Shown one piece after another: positions 35,423 to 46,050 of a stretch of 64,000 nucleotides of DNA. This DNA is from Nonlabens ulvanivorans (GTDB lineage Bacteria > Bacteroidota > Bacteroidia > Flavobacteriales > Flavobacteriaceae), in assembly GCF_000755285.1 (NCBI RefSeq), contig NZ_BBMK01000002.1:248001-312000 (forward strand), given 5' to 3'. The notes under the pieces are model-generated. The model was not told the DNA's origin. It ran no database searches and saw nothing but the letters and a program-made list of their open reading frames with translations. The position numbers and the translations under genes are program-made. How positions within the stretch are numbered: position 1 is the stretch's first letter; every line of letters begins with the position of its first letter.

Positions 35423-36291
35423 TTACTTTTTAAAAGGTTCAACCAGTTGTTTCCCAAAACTATCTGGATAGTGTTCATCACCGTGAAACCCTAATTCTAG
35501 ATGAGCATCGTGGTAGGGTACGTGAGCAGTGCCAAAAAGGTAATCCCAGATACTTAAGGATAACCCATAATTAACACCGTACTTATGGTCAGCAGGTAAA
35601 TCTCTTGCATGATGCCATAAATGCATTTTAGGATTATTGATAATGTATTTTAAAGGACCATAATCCCAATTCAAATTTGCATGGTTTAAATGCCCGATGA
35701 AAACACTGAGCATATGGACTATAAAGAATTGTTCAATGCCAAAACCTAACATTGCTAATGGTAAGTATTGAAGACTTTTATAAATAATAGTTTCCATAAA
35801 ATGAAATCTAAACTGCGCAGCAAATCCCATCTCTTTAATACTATGGTGTACCTTATGGAATTCCCATAATCTAGGTACACGATGTAATAAACGATGGATG
35901 TTCCATTGTATAAAATCTGCAATAATAAACATGATAAGCAACTGGCTCCATACGGGAAGGCTACCCAATTCGATGGCAACTAGATTTTCAATTCCTATAC
36001 TTTTAAGACCGTTATTAAATGCGGCAACAGCAACATTTGATATAGAATTGTAACCTACTAAAGAGAATAAGAAAAAATTAAAGAACAAGTAAAATAAATC
36101 TAACCAAAAATCACGACGTAATACTTTCTGATCCTTGCGCCACGGCTTTATAATTTCTAAAGTAAATACTAATAATGAAAGTCCCACTAGCCAATAAAAA
36201 TAATTGGTCCATGATGCGTGGTGATTTCTTTAACGAGATAATTCCAGTAATCAGAAAAGGAATTAATAAATAGATCTATATAATCTTGCAT
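35423..36291 (-). CDS. Sterol desaturase / fatty acid hydroxylase family protein (frameshifted)
   Basis: About 289 residues. The start at 36291 gives MQDYIDLFINSFSDYWNYLVKEIT; a missing C near 36218 breaks the frame before HASWTNYFYWLVGLSLLVF. The His-rich iron-binding set is clear: HRLLHRVPRLWEFHKVHH, HLNHANL and MHLWHH. Four or more membrane helices. The family inserts hydroxyl groups or double bonds into lipids with a di-iron centre; in flavobacteria similar proteins act on carotenoid or lipid tails, but the substrate is not known here. Confidence 0.86.
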
Positions 36292-36424
36292 GTATATAAT
36301 GTCGTTTTATAAGTTATAAAATTACTACTTGTTGCACTTACTACAACGTTATCTCAATATTAGAAATCTATTCTAGTATAAAGTACTGTCTATCCTTTAT
36401 TTTTGAGCAAGTAAAAATAAGTTC

Positions 36425-38096
36425 ATGAAAAACTCCATTCTCTTTCTATTTTTAATATTAGTAATTTATTCCTGTAAGACCGAGGTTGAAAGTAAAACCA
36501 TACCACTAGAAAAAGAGCAGGCTCATTTTGACTGGAGTGCAGCAAACGTATATTTTCTACTGACAGATCGTTTTAAGAACGGTGATGCTTCAAACGATAC
36601 CATCATCAACAGAAATAAAGAGACAGGTAAATTACGTGGATTTAAAGGTGGAGATTTTGCCGGTATCATTGAAAAAATAGACGATGATTACTTTACAGAT
36701 TTAGGGGGTTAATGCCATTTGGTTAACACCTATCTGGGAACAAATTCACGATGGTGTTGATGAAGGAACTGGATATTCTTATGCCTTTCACGGCTATTGG
36801 GCAAAAGACTGGACTGCAGTAGAACCTAGTTATGGCAAACAGGCAGAATTTGAATCATTAGTTCAAAAAGGCTCATGATAAAAATATAAGGATTTTGCTA
36901 GATGTCGTTATCAATCATACGGGACCTGTGACAGATATGGATCCTGTATGGCCAGCAGATTGGGTGCGTACAGGACCTGCTTGTACATACCAGGATCAAG
37001 AAACTGCTGTAAGTTGTACCTTGACTAATAATTTGCCAGATATTAGAACGGATAGTAAAGAAGAGGTAGAGTTACCAGAACATTTGGTTCAAAAATGGAA
37101 ACAAGAAGGTCGCCTTGAAGTAGAACTTAAAGAGTTAGATGACTTCTTTAATCGCACAGGATTACCACGCACGCCTGTGAATTATATTATTAAATGGGTT
37201 ACTGATTATGCTCGTGAAACTGGTGTCGATGGATTTAGATTGATACGGTGAAGCATGTAGAAGAAGAGGTTTGGAAAGTCTTTAATGAACAAGCCACAAT
37301 AGCTTATGAAGATTGGAAGAAAACCAATCCTGAAAAGAAAATCCACGACGATGCATTCTTCATTCTAGGAGAATTATACGGTTATGAGACGAGTGGTGGT
37401 AGAAAATATTATTTTAATGATAACCCAGTAGATTATTTTGATTATGGCTATGACGCGATGATTAATTTTGGTTTCAAGAGACATGCTATAGCGCCTTATA
37501 AAGAGCTATTTAAAAGATATGATGGCTTTAGAGATAGCTTACTTCTAGATACCCCCCCTAAAGATCCTGCTTATTTTATGAATTATATCAGCAGTCATGA
37601 TGATGGTCAACCATTTGATGCAGCTAGAGAACGCACATTTGAGAGCGCTACTAAGCTATTGCTTTCACCAGGAATGGCTCAAATCTACTATGGCGATGAG
37701 GTAGCGAGACCTCTTATCATTGAAGGAACTAAAGGCGATGCCACATTAAGATCCGTTATGGACTGGGATACTAGTGATACAGATCTATTGAGTCACTGGC
37801 AAAAATTAGGTAAGTACCGTAACAACCATCCTGCGGTAGGAGCAGGCAGCCATCATTCCCTAGAACATGATGGATCAGGAACCATTTTTGCTAGATGGTA
37901 TGATAAAAACGGTTTTAAAGATCAAATAATCGCAGGAGCAGGATTAAAAGATGGTAATATGACTATAGAGGTTACTCGCGTTTTCAAAGAAGCGACTCAA
38001 TTACGTAATGCTTATACAGGTGCTGTTCTAGACGTGGTAAATGGTAAGGTAACGGTTCAAGTTAATCGTGGTGTTGTACTTCTTGAAGCTATATAA
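36425..38096 (+). CDS. Alpha-amylase family lipoprotein (three frameshifts)
   Basis: A GH13 glycoside hydrolase, about 556 residues after repair, with a lipoprotein signal (lipobox VIYSC). The four GH13 regions appear in order: DVVINH (region I, about 36901), GFRLDTVKH with the nucleophile Asp (region II), GELYGY with the acid Glu (region III) and NYISSHDD with the third Asp (region IV). Breaks are an extra G in the run 36704-36708 (LGVNAIWL), an extra G at 36870 (QKAHDKNIRILLDVV) and a missing G near 37242 inside GFRLDTV. All catalytic residues survive repair, so the gene is probably functional. It hydrolyses alpha-1,4-glucans at the cell surface. Confidence 0.9.
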
Positions 38097-38197
38097 TATC
38101 ATGTTGTAATTTATACTTTCTTAATTTTATGGCATTTTGTTAACGCATTGTCTCATTATTGATTCAGAATTTTGCAATAACAATAGATGCTACTGTT

Positions 38198-39550
38198 ATG
38201 GACAAGCTTAAAATTTGGAAAAATCGATACACTAAGTTCAAATTAAAGTTAAGTCCTCAGCAAAATCTCCTTTATGGCTTCTTTACCTATGTCATAGCAG
38301 GATTTATATTACTGTCTTTTCCATGGTTGCAAAAAACTGATGTAGCATTTATAGATAACTTATTTACCGCTACTAGTGCAGTGTCTACTACAGGTCTAGT
38401 AACAGTAAGTATATATGATTCTTATAATTTTGCAGGTCAATTAGTGATCATGTCATTATTTCAACTAGGTGGTATAGGTTACCTAACCTTTACAACTTTT
38501 ATGCTATTATCCACCACCAGACGTATTACTCACTGGCATAAAAAGTTGTTGAATTGTGAGTTTACCTTACCGGTAACCATTAAAATTAAAGACTTTTTAA
38601 AATCCGTTATTCTCTTTACAGTTGTTATGGAAACGATAGGAGCTATTTTATTTTTTATAGCCTTTTATCATAATGGTATGCCCATAGGCGAGGCAATTTG
38701 GAACTCTATTTTTCATAGTGTTAGTGCATTCTGTACGGCTGGTTTCAGCCTTTTTAACAGTGGATTTACTAACTATGTAGATGATGGCTTTGTAAACTTT
38801 ATTATTGCTTTTCTGGCAATCGCAGGCTCGTTAGGCTTTATAGTTGTGACGGATCTAGTGCTATGGATTAAAGATCGTACTCATCAATTAAGTTTTACGT
38901 CACGCATTATATTTATAGGCTTTGCATTTTTGTTGAGTTTTGGATTTATATTTATGTACTTCTTTGAGCCTACTATTACGGCATTGGATGGAAGTGCTCG
39001 ATTATATGCAGCATTTTTTCAAACCATGTCTGCAATGACCACAGTAGGATTTAATACTGTTGATTATGGATCCTATTCTATACCTATCATACTCGTCACC
39101 ATATTTTTAATGTATGTAGGTGCCTCGCCATCTGGTACTGCTGGAGGAATAAAAATAACAACACTATCTGCCGTATTTGCTATCATGAAAAGTAGACTTA
39201 GAGGCTCAAAAGAAATTACTTTTCTAGGTCGTAAGATTCCTTTTGAAAGATTATATATCGCTACATCGTCCTTTATTTTTTATACTAGTTTAATCTTTAT
39301 GTTCACTCTAGCACTTACGTTTACTGGTGACTTCACTCTAGAAAAATCACTGTTTGAGGTTAGCTCTGCATTAGGTACAGTAGGATTAAGTATGGGAATA
39401 ACAGGCGATTTATCTAGCATAGGTAAAATGTTAATCATTATGATTATGTTCATAGGTAGGCTAGGAGTATTGACCTTTGGCCTTGCGATTTGGTCTAAGT
39501 CTATACAAACTGAGGAATCTGTTTTTATAGAAGATGATATCGCTGTGTAG
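38198..39550 (+). CDS. TrkH/KtrB-type potassium uptake subunit
   Basis: 450 residues from the ATG at 38198 (MDKLKIWKNRYTK); a TTG at 38159 in the same frame is an unlikely start. Eight to ten helices with four pore-loop motifs of the SKT family: TSAVSTTGLV, VSAFCTAGFS, MSAMTTVGFN and SSALGTVGLS. This is the K+ channel-like subunit that needs a TrkA/KtrA ring, which is not in this window. Followed by a 26-bp palindrome. Confidence 0.93.
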   Translation: MDKLKIWKNRYTKFKLKLSPQQNLLYGFFTYVIAGFILLSFPWLQKTDVAFIDNLFTATSAVSTTGLVTVSIYDSYNFAGQLVIMSLFQLGGIGYLTFTTFMLLSTTRRITHWHKKLLNCEFTLPVTIKIKDFLKSVILFTVVMETIGAILFFIAFYHNGMPIGEAIWNSIFHSVSAFCTAGFSLFNSGFTNYVDDGFVNFIIAFLAIAGSLGFIVVTDLVLWIKDRTHQLSFTSRIIFIGFAFLLSFGFIFMYFFEPTITALDGSARLYAAFFQTMSAMTTVGFNTVDYGSYSIPIILVTIFLMYVGASPSGTAGGIKITTLSAVFAIMKSRLRGSKEITFLGRKIPFERLYIATSSFIFYTSLIFMFTLALTFTGDFTLEKSLFEVSSALGTVGLSMGITGDLSSIGKMLIIMIMFIGRLGVLTFGLAIWSKSIQTEESVFIEDDIAV

Positions 39551-39565
39551 GAATTGAGGTTTGAG

Positions 39566-39591
39566 AATTACGCTTTCGCGAAAGCGTAATT
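39566..39591. repeat. Palindromic repeat copy 7 (longest, 26 bp)
   Basis: Perfect over 26 bases, the core extended by AATTA/TAATT on both sides; 16 bases after the potassium-transporter stop. The symmetric hairpin may also act as a terminator. Confidence 0.92.
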
Positions 39592-39644
39592 ATTATAATC
39601 CATCAAGGATGCTTTATCTTTAGAATCTTAACTAAGATTTAAAG

Positions 39645-40764
39645 ATGAGGCATTTATTTTATTCGCTCATAGTATTGAGCTTAATAGCTTGTAAAAATGA
39701 AATTGAAGATCAAACAGTAGTGATTGTAGATCATATCGCGACACCGCAACTTCTTCTAGATCAGGCTAACAATCTTGCGGAACTACCTTTACATTGTATT
39801 GAGACAGAGTATCCTAATAAAATGGGGGCATGTTACCGCAGCACCAGAAGATCAAAAAAGACCAACAGACCAGCATCCGGTATTTTATGGTTGTTTTGAC
39901 TGGCACAGTGCAGTACACGGCTACTGGAGCGCTGTGACTTTAATAAAGCAGTTTTCAGAACTTGAGGCTAGAGAAGAATTGCTAGCAAAAATAGAACGCA
40001 ATCTTACCACAGAGAATATCGCGGTCGAAATAGCGTACTTAAATACGGAGAATAATAAAACATTTGAACGCACTTACGGATGGGCATGGTTGCTTAAACT
40101 ACAACAAGAACTGGACACCTGGGAAGATCCTCAAGGACAAGAACTAGCTCAAATTCTTAAACCTTTAAGTGATGTCGTTATAGAGCGATATACAGACTAC
40201 TTACCTAAACTTAATTATGCCATAAGAGTAGGTGAGCATTCAAACACAGCATTTGGGATGGTATTTGCCTGGGATTATGCCACACATGCCGGTGAACTAG
40301 AATTGAAAGCAGTCATAGAGTCTAAGGCCAAAGAATTTTATATGAATGATACCGATTGTCCATTATCGTGGGAACCTAGCGGCTATGACTTCTTATCACC
40401 ATGTCTTGAAGAAATTGATATCATGAGGCGCATTTTACCAGCTGCAGATTTTCATCAATGGGTTGCTGCGTTTATACCTAATATTCAAAATGGAAATTTA
40501 GATATTGAAATAGGACGTGTATCAGACCGCAGTGATGGTAAACTAGTACATATCGATGGATTAAACTTAAGTCGTGCATGGGTGCTTTATGGCTTGATCA
40601 GTCAGTATCCACAGCAATATGCTTCATTACAAGAAACTGCAGATGCACATTTGACCAATACGTTACCTAATCTGGTAGCAGACGACTATGCCGGCGGACA
40701 CTGGTTGGGTAGTTTTGCTATTTATGCTTTACAAAATGCATCGCATGTTCCAGAAAATCTTTAA
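39645..40764 (+). CDS. DUF2891 lipoprotein (frameshifted)
   Basis: About 372 residues. Lipobox LSLIAC at the N-terminus, then a frame break at 39824-39828 where five G should be four, giving YPNKMGHVTAAPEDQ. The DUF2891 block includes DQHPVFYGCFDWHSAVHGYWS, YGWAWLLKLQ, EHSNTAFGM, CPLSWEPSGYDFLSPC and ADDYAGGHWLGSFAIYAL. The function of the family is unknown; a helical toroid of the glycoside-hydrolase-like type has been suggested by pattern only. The last 20 bases overlap the transporter gene. Confidence 0.85.
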
Positions 40765-41941
40765 AAATATAGGTCCTGGTACTTTAGTAGCTGCGGCTTT
40801 TATAGGTCCTGGAACGGTTACCGTATGTACTCTTGCAGGTGCAAATTATGGTTATAGCCTGCTTTGGGCGATGCTGCTTTCTGTTTTTGCGACGATTGTA
40901 TTACAAGAGATGGCTGCCCGATTAGGATTGATTACTGGTAAAGGATTACCAGAAATATTGCGTACTACGATTAACCATAAAATCATAAGAGTAACTTTAG
41001 TTATCCTTGTGCTTGCTGCTATCGCAGTCGGTAATGCGGCTTATGAAGCTGGTAATATTTCTGGTGGTGTACTGGGTTTAAATATCATTTTCGGTACACA
41101 ATGGTATTTTCCATTACTACTAGGATTGATTGCTTTTTGTCTACTCATTTATGGAAATTATAAAGTATTAGAACGTGTGTTAATCACGCTAGTCGTTATC
41201 ATGGGAATATCGTTCATAGCAACCGCAATAGCGATAGGACCAGATTTTAATTTGATTTTAAAAGGTCTATTTACTCCATCCATTAATGAAGGTAATTTGT
41301 TAACCATTGTCGGTTTAATAGGTACTACAGTGGTGCCTTATAATCTTTTTTTACATGCGTCATTAGTAAGTGAGAAGTGGAATGAAGCAACAGATTTAAG
41401 TGCCGTTAGAAAAGATACTGTTATAAGCGTCATTTTAGGAGGATTAGTATCTATGTCCATTATTGTAGCAGCAACTGCTTTACAGTCTACAAAAGTCTCT
41501 ACAGGAGCAGATGTAGCCAAAGCTCTTGAACCGATTTACGGTTTGGCGTCAACTTATATATTCTCTATCGGTATTCTAGCAGCCGGAATTACCAGTGCGA
41601 TTACTGCGCCTCTTGCTACCGCATATGTCGTTAAAGGTTGTCTAGGATGGAAAGGAAATATGAAAAGTTGGTCTTTTAGAGCGGTATGGATGATTATACT
41701 AGCGCTAGGTGTGCTGTTTTCTAGTATAGGTTTAAAGCCACTAGACATCATCACATTTGCTCAAATAGCAAATGGATTGTTATTACCTATCATGGCTATT
41801 CTATTATTATGGCTGGTGAATCAAAAGTTTCTAGGTGCTTATCAAAATCGCAGTTGGCAAAACATTATGGCTCTTATCGTTATCGCAATAGCCATTCTGT
41901 TAGGTGCAAAAACACTTTTAAAGGTATTTGAAATTATCTGA
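40745..41941 (+). CDS. Nramp-related transporter with non-canonical metal site
   Basis: 398 residues, about eleven helices. Start at 40745 (MFQKIFKNIGPGTLVAAAF). The fold matches Nramp/MntH, but the first-helix DPGN motif is replaced by GPGT (IGPGTVTVCTLAGANYG), and the sixth-helix motif reads VPYNLFLHAS instead of the usual MPHNLYLHS. Missing metal-ligand Asp and Asn argue against ordinary Mn2+ transport. The gene overlaps DUF2891 and is followed 1 base later by pxpA; B. subtilis YcsG, also Nramp-like, sits in the equivalent 5-oxoprolinase operon. An organic-acid substrate is possible, an inference. Confidence 0.85.
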   Translation: MFQKIFKNIGPGTLVAAAFIGPGTVTVCTLAGANYGYSLLWAMLLSVFATIVLQEMAARLGLITGKGLPEILRTTINHKIIRVTLVILVLAAIAVGNAAYEAGNISGGVLGLNIIFGTQWYFPLLLGLIAFCLLIYGNYKVLERVLITLVVIMGISFIATAIAIGPDFNLILKGLFTPSINEGNLLTIVGLIGTTVVPYNLFLHASLVSEKWNEATDLSAVRKDTVISVILGGLVSMSIIVAATALQSTKVSTGADVAKALEPIYGLASTYIFSIGILAAGITSAITAPLATAYVVKGCLGWKGNMKSWSFRAVWMIILALGVLFSSIGLKPLDIITFAQIANGLLLPIMAILLLWLVNQKFLGAYQNRSWQNIMALIVIAIAILLGAKTLLKVFEII

Positions 41942-41942
41942 T

Positions 41943-42679
41943 ATGGTTACGATTGATGTTAATATGGATTTAGGAGAAGGAATGACTATTGAAAAACAGG
42001 TTATGCCGTTTATAAGCTCCTGTAATGTTGCATGCGGTGGCCATTATGGAAATTACGATTCTATTAAAGAGACCTTGCTTCTAGCTCAAAAATATGGTGT
42101 TAAAACAGGTGCGCATCCTTCTTTTGAAGATCGAGAGAATTTTGGTCGAATTCATTTAGATTGGGATGAAGCACGCTTTCGCGAAAGCGTATCTAAACAA
42201 ATCCAACAGTTCCATGATGTAGCTTTAGAACTAGGAATGACCATGAATCATATTAAGATGCATGGTGCCTTATATCATGCCACAGCACACCTTACTGATT
42301 ATGTAAAATGGACCATTCAATTAATTAAAGATAAATATCCTGAGGTTAAATTATATGTACCACCTGGTAGTCTATTAGAACTAGAATTAAAGAATCATGG
42401 ATTATCCTATGATCGAGAAGCATTTGCAGATAGGCGATATGATTGTAAAGGGAAATTAGTCTCACGTAACGATCCCAATGCTGTTATTGAAGATGTGTCA
42501 AAGCTTGTTAATCAACTATCAATGATGGTTCATGAACATAAAGTGATTTGTATAGATGAGCAGGAAATCCCCCCTTAAATGCACAAACCTATTGTGTGCA
42601 TGGAGATAATCTATCGATAGTTCACAATTTTAATGAGGTAATTACTGCATTGAATTTAAATCGAATTAAAATTGGATAG
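41943..42679 (+). CDS. pxpA: 5-oxoprolinase subunit PxpA (frameshifted)
   Basis: LamB/YcsF-family subunit of ATP-dependent 5-oxoprolinase, about 244 residues. The start at 41943 gives MVTIDVNMDLGEGM, the conserved YcsF N-terminus. Other signatures are SSCNVACGGHYGN, GAHPSFEDRENFGR and HIKMHGALYH. The frame breaks at the C run 42569-42574 (six C, four expected) near the end; the repaired tail is EIPLNAQTYCVHGDN. A palindromic repeat is translated as RFRESV at about residues 78-83 in a helix. It opens ring-closed glutamate (5-oxoproline) to L-glutamate with PxpB and PxpC. Confidence 0.92.
42173..42190. repeat. Palindromic repeat copy 8 (in pxpA)
   Basis: ACGCTTTCGCGAAAGCGT, translated RFRESV. 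Confidence 0.9.
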
Positions 42680-43380
42680 CTTCATTGTATATCATCGATA
42701 TAGTGAGAATAGTTTACTGGTTACTATTGATATAGACACCGATGTACAAGAATACCGTTCATACATTACGAGATTAATTAATGATCAATATGGGCATAGG
42801 GTTGTATTAAATCAAGGATTTAATTCTGTTCTCATATTATGGCGTGAAGAGTCTGTCTCTAGTAAGTTAATCGATGAGGTAAAATTGCTGTTAAAAGGCA
42901 TTACTCCATCACCAATGCGTGTTATCAATAAATGGAAATTACCGGTTTATTATGATCGTCTTTCCGCAGATATACGAGCGGTATCAAAGTATACAGATTT
43001 GGAAGTTGGTGAAATAATTCGTCTACATCAACAAGCAGTTTATACCGTTCATTTTATGGGGGTTTTTGCCTGGCTTTCCGTATCTAAATGGATTGCCTGA
43101 TATATTATCCATTCCTCGTAAGGTGACACCATCATTACAGGTCAAAACAGGATCTGTAGCTATTGCGGCAGGAACTTGTGGAATCTATCCACAAAGTAGT
43201 CCTGGTGGCTGGTATGTATTAGGGAACTGTCCTGTACCACTATTTAATAGAGAACGAGAACAACCTTTTTTACTATCTATCAATGATCAAGTTGAATTTT
43301 ATGAAGTCGATCAATCGATTTTTGAAGATTTAGAACAAAATTTAAATCCTTTAGATATTAATAAATTTAAAAATGGCTAG
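42672..43380 (+). CDS. pxpB: 5-oxoprolinase subunit PxpB (frameshifted)
   Basis: KipI-family subunit, about 235 residues. The frame opens at a TTG at 42672 overlapping the pxpA stop by 8 bases. It breaks at 43058-43062 (five G; four give HFMGFLPGFPYLNGL, the KipI signature). The C-terminal cyclophilin-like half has RKVTPSLQVKTGSVAIAAGTCGIYPQSSPGGW. It overlaps pxpC by 8 bases. PxpB and PxpC form the carboxyl-phosphate step of the reaction. Confidence 0.9.
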
Positions 43381-44212
43381 ACTTACAATTCTTAATCCTG
43401 GATTTAATGCTACTATTCAAGATATGGGTAGACTAGATTATAGAGAATATGGTGTGCCACATAGTGGCGCTATGGATCAAGATAGCTCGCGTCTCGCAAA
43501 TCGATTATTAAATAATAGGGATGATGATGCGGTAATTGAAATGACATTATCAGGTGCAGAAATTATCTTTTCAGAACCTACACAAATTGCAATCACTGGT
43601 GCGTATTGTAAGATAGTAGTTCAACGCATGGGATATGAAAGTCCATGTGTTATAGCAGTAAAAACAGGAGATGTAGTTAAAATAGGCCCAGCGATAAGAG
43701 GTAATTTCATTTATATGAGTATTAAAGAAGGTTTTCAATCTGAAGAATCTCTAGGTAGTCAATCTTACTATCCACATATTTTAGACAACGCATTACTTAA
43801 AAAAGGTGATCACCTTTCTTATCATCGAGCAGAAAAAAGTATAGACCAATTTGATGAAATACCATCAAATTTAAACGCTAGTTTAAAAGCATATGCAGGT
43901 CCAGAATTTCATTTGCTCAATAGAAAACAACAAGAACAATTACTAGGTACCTCTTTTACAATTTCAAAATTATGGAATCGTATGGCTTATCAATTAAATG
44001 AAATTCTGGTTAATGATCTAGAAGCTATTAAAAGTAGTCCTGTATTACCAGGAACGATTCAGTTAACACCAGACGGTAGATTAATTGTTTTAATGAGAGA
44101 TGCACAAACTACAGGTGGTTATCCTAGAGTTCTACAACTTACTGAAGAAGCTGTGAATATCATTAGTCAAAAAAGATTAGGAGAAGCCCTAGATTTTATA
44201 ATTAAAAATTAA
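43373..44212 (+). CDS. pxpC: 5-oxoprolinase subunit PxpC
   Basis: 279 residues, KipA-family, intact. Characteristic N-terminus LTILNPGFNATIQDMGRLDYREYGVPHSGAMD, a central LSGAEIIFSEPTQIAITGA and a C-terminal NEILVNDLEAIKSSPVLPGTIQLTPDGRLIVLMRDAQTTGGYPRV. Normal length. Last gene of the transporter-pxpABC unit. Confidence 0.93.
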   Translation: MARLTILNPGFNATIQDMGRLDYREYGVPHSGAMDQDSSRLANRLLNNRDDDAVIEMTLSGAEIIFSEPTQIAITGAYCKIVVQRMGYESPCVIAVKTGDVVKIGPAIRGNFIYMSIKEGFQSEESLGSQSYYPHILDNALLKKGDHLSYHRAEKSIDQFDEIPSNLNASLKAYAGPEFHLLNRKQQEQLLGTSFTISKLWNRMAYQLNEILVNDLEAIKSSPVLPGTIQLTPDGRLIVLMRDAQTTGGYPRVLQLTEEAVNIISQKRLGEALDFIIKN

Positions 44213-44297
44213 TAGATTTTTAAGTTAAACTATATCTAATGATACTGGAATACTTAAGATTACTTCTTTAATTCGTAGTAACATGCTAAAAAAAACA

Positions 44298-45286
44298 ATG
44301 TCTCAGCAAAAATTTAAATGGCTTCATTTGCCTTCCATATTATGGGAAAGTGCAAAAAATGGAACGATGATGATGTGTGGCAATTAAGTGCTAGTGTCGC
44401 TTATTACACTATACTAGCACTACCAGGATTGCTAGTCATTATGATTAACATCGTAGGAGCGGTATGGGATACTGAAATTGCCACAGGTAGATTAACCTCT
44501 AGCCTTACATCATTAATAGGATATGATAGTGCCGAAAGTATCAATGGAATTTTACAAGCAGCAAGCCGAGATTCAGACAGTTGGTTTGCAAAAATTGTGG
44601 GTATATCGACATTAGTTTTTGCTGCAACAGGTGTCTTTTATCAGCTACAACTTTCTTTAAATAAAATATGGAAGCTTAAGATTAATCCCAAAACACCGTG
44701 GTATAAAATTATTACGGATCGTGTAAAGAGTTTCGGGTTTATTCTCGTTCTTGGGTTTTTAATTTTAATCAGCTTTATGCTGTCTGCAATTATAGGAATT
44801 CTTCAGGATTGGATTCAAATTCACATTGCAGAGTATTTAGGGCAACTAGCTTAATTGTTAATTATATCGTTTCGCTGGCAATCATTTCGTTTTTATTCGG
44901 TTTAATGTTTAGATACTTGCCAGATGCAAGACTTCAATGGCAAATGGTATGGCCTGGAGCCTTATTAACGGGTGTTTTATTTGAAACTGGGAAATTTTTA
45001 TTAGAAATTTATTTCACGCAATCATCGCCAGCTAGTGCTTATGGTGCAGCAGGTCTTATTGTATTATTACTTTTATGGGTGTCTTATTCATCACTGATTC
45101 TTTTCTATGGGGGGGCAGAATTCATTAAAATATATGCTTCTCGTTATGGTAATGGAATTTCCCCCTAGTTCAAAATCTTTAAAGTATAGAGAAGAGCTTA
45201 TTATTACCGATAAAGGAGCAGATGTTACCGAGAAAGAAATTGAAGAATTAATCAAGTCAGATGATAATCCTATTGTAGATCGTTAG
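44298..45286 (+). CDS. YihY/BrkB family membrane protein (three frameshifts)
   Basis: About 328 residues with six helices in the BrkB pattern: SASVAYYTILALPGLLVIMI, FAKIVGISTLVFAATGVFYQLQLSLNKIW and YSSLILFYG. Start at 44298 (MSQQKFKWLHLPSILWESAKKW), possibly 15 bases upstream. Breaks are one A missing near 44358, one G missing near 44849 (YLGATSLIVNYIVS) and one extra C at 45161-45165 (NGISPSSKSLKYREE). Seven G at 45109-45115 give YGGAEF where YGAEF is usual. The family's function is unresolved; envelope export has been proposed for relatives. Confidence 0.86.
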
Positions 45287-45287
45287 C

Positions 45288-45306
45288 ACGCTTCCGCGAA
45301 AGCGTA
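45288..45306. repeat. Palindromic repeat copy 9 (C variant)
   Basis: ACGCTTCCGCGAAAGCGTA, 2 bases after the YihY stop and 7 bases before the converging response regulator stop. Confidence 0.88.
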
Positions 45307-45312
45307 GAATAT

Positions 45313-46050
45313 CTAGCTAAATAACTCCAAAAAAGCTTGTTTATAGGTCTTAGTGATTGGGACACGATAATCATCGCCTATTACCACATATCCTTCATTT
45401 TCAAAAGCTCTAACGGCTTTAATGTTTACTATGTGGGATTTGTGACACTTAAAAAAATAGTCATCGAGATAATCATTAAACTTACCTAAGCTATAGGAAC
45501 TAGTAAGGGTTTTACCATCTGCTAGGTGAATTTTTGTATAACCATCATAACCTTCTAGATGTATAATTTCTTCTTGAGGTATGAATGAGATGCCTTTTTG
45601 AGTAGGTACTTTTAGCTTATGATCACGATCGATAATTTTATTTAATAACTCGACAAGATTTGTATTTTGATCTGCGTTTTCTTTTTCTATATTAAAAATA
45701 GCTTTTTCTAATGCCTCCTTAAGCTCTGTGTTATCTACAGGTTTAAGGATATAATCAACGGCATTTTTTTTAATAGCCTCTAGAGCATATTCTCCATAAG
45801 CGGTCGAGAAAATGACTTGAGATTTTAATTCATCAATACTATTTAATAATTCAAATCCATTGAGTCCCGGCATTTGAATGTCCAAAAATAAAATATCTGT
45901 AGCATGTGAATTGATATAATCTAATGCCATTTTAGAATCTTGAAAAGTAGCAATCACGTACACGTTAGGACATACTTTTTCAATCTTCTTTTTAAGATTT
46001 TGTAAAGCAGAGTGTTCATCATCTACCAGTATCGCTTTATAGGTTTTCAT
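45313..46050 (-). CDS. LytTR-family response regulator of the surface cassette
   Basis: 245 residues. Receiver domain with DD at 10-11, phospho-acceptor in ILFLDIQMPGLNGFELL (about Asp57) and Lys in ILKPVDN; LytTR domain with KVPTQKGISFIPQEEIIHLEGYDGYTKIHL and FFKCHKSHIVNIKA. It is a paralogue of the regulator at 1916-2662. It overlaps the sensor kinase gene by 14 bases and ends the five-gene cassette. Confidence 0.93.
   Translation of the reverse strand: MKTYKAILVDDEHSALQNLKKKIEKVCPNVYVIATFQDSKMALDYINSHATDILFLDIQMPGLNGFELLNSIDELKSQVIFSTAYGEYALEAIKKNAVDYILKPVDNTELKEALEKAIFNIEKENADQNTNLVELLNKIIDRDHKLKVPTQKGISFIPQEEIIHLEGYDGYTKIHLADGKTLTSSYSLGKFNDYLDDYFFKCHKSHIVNIKAVRAFENEGYVVIGDDYRVPITKTYKQAFLELFS

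Noticed and set aside
36425-38096. Alpha-amylase region as three separate small genes
   Set aside because: GH13 regions I-IV occur in order across the three frames with no gaps, so it is one gene with three indels.
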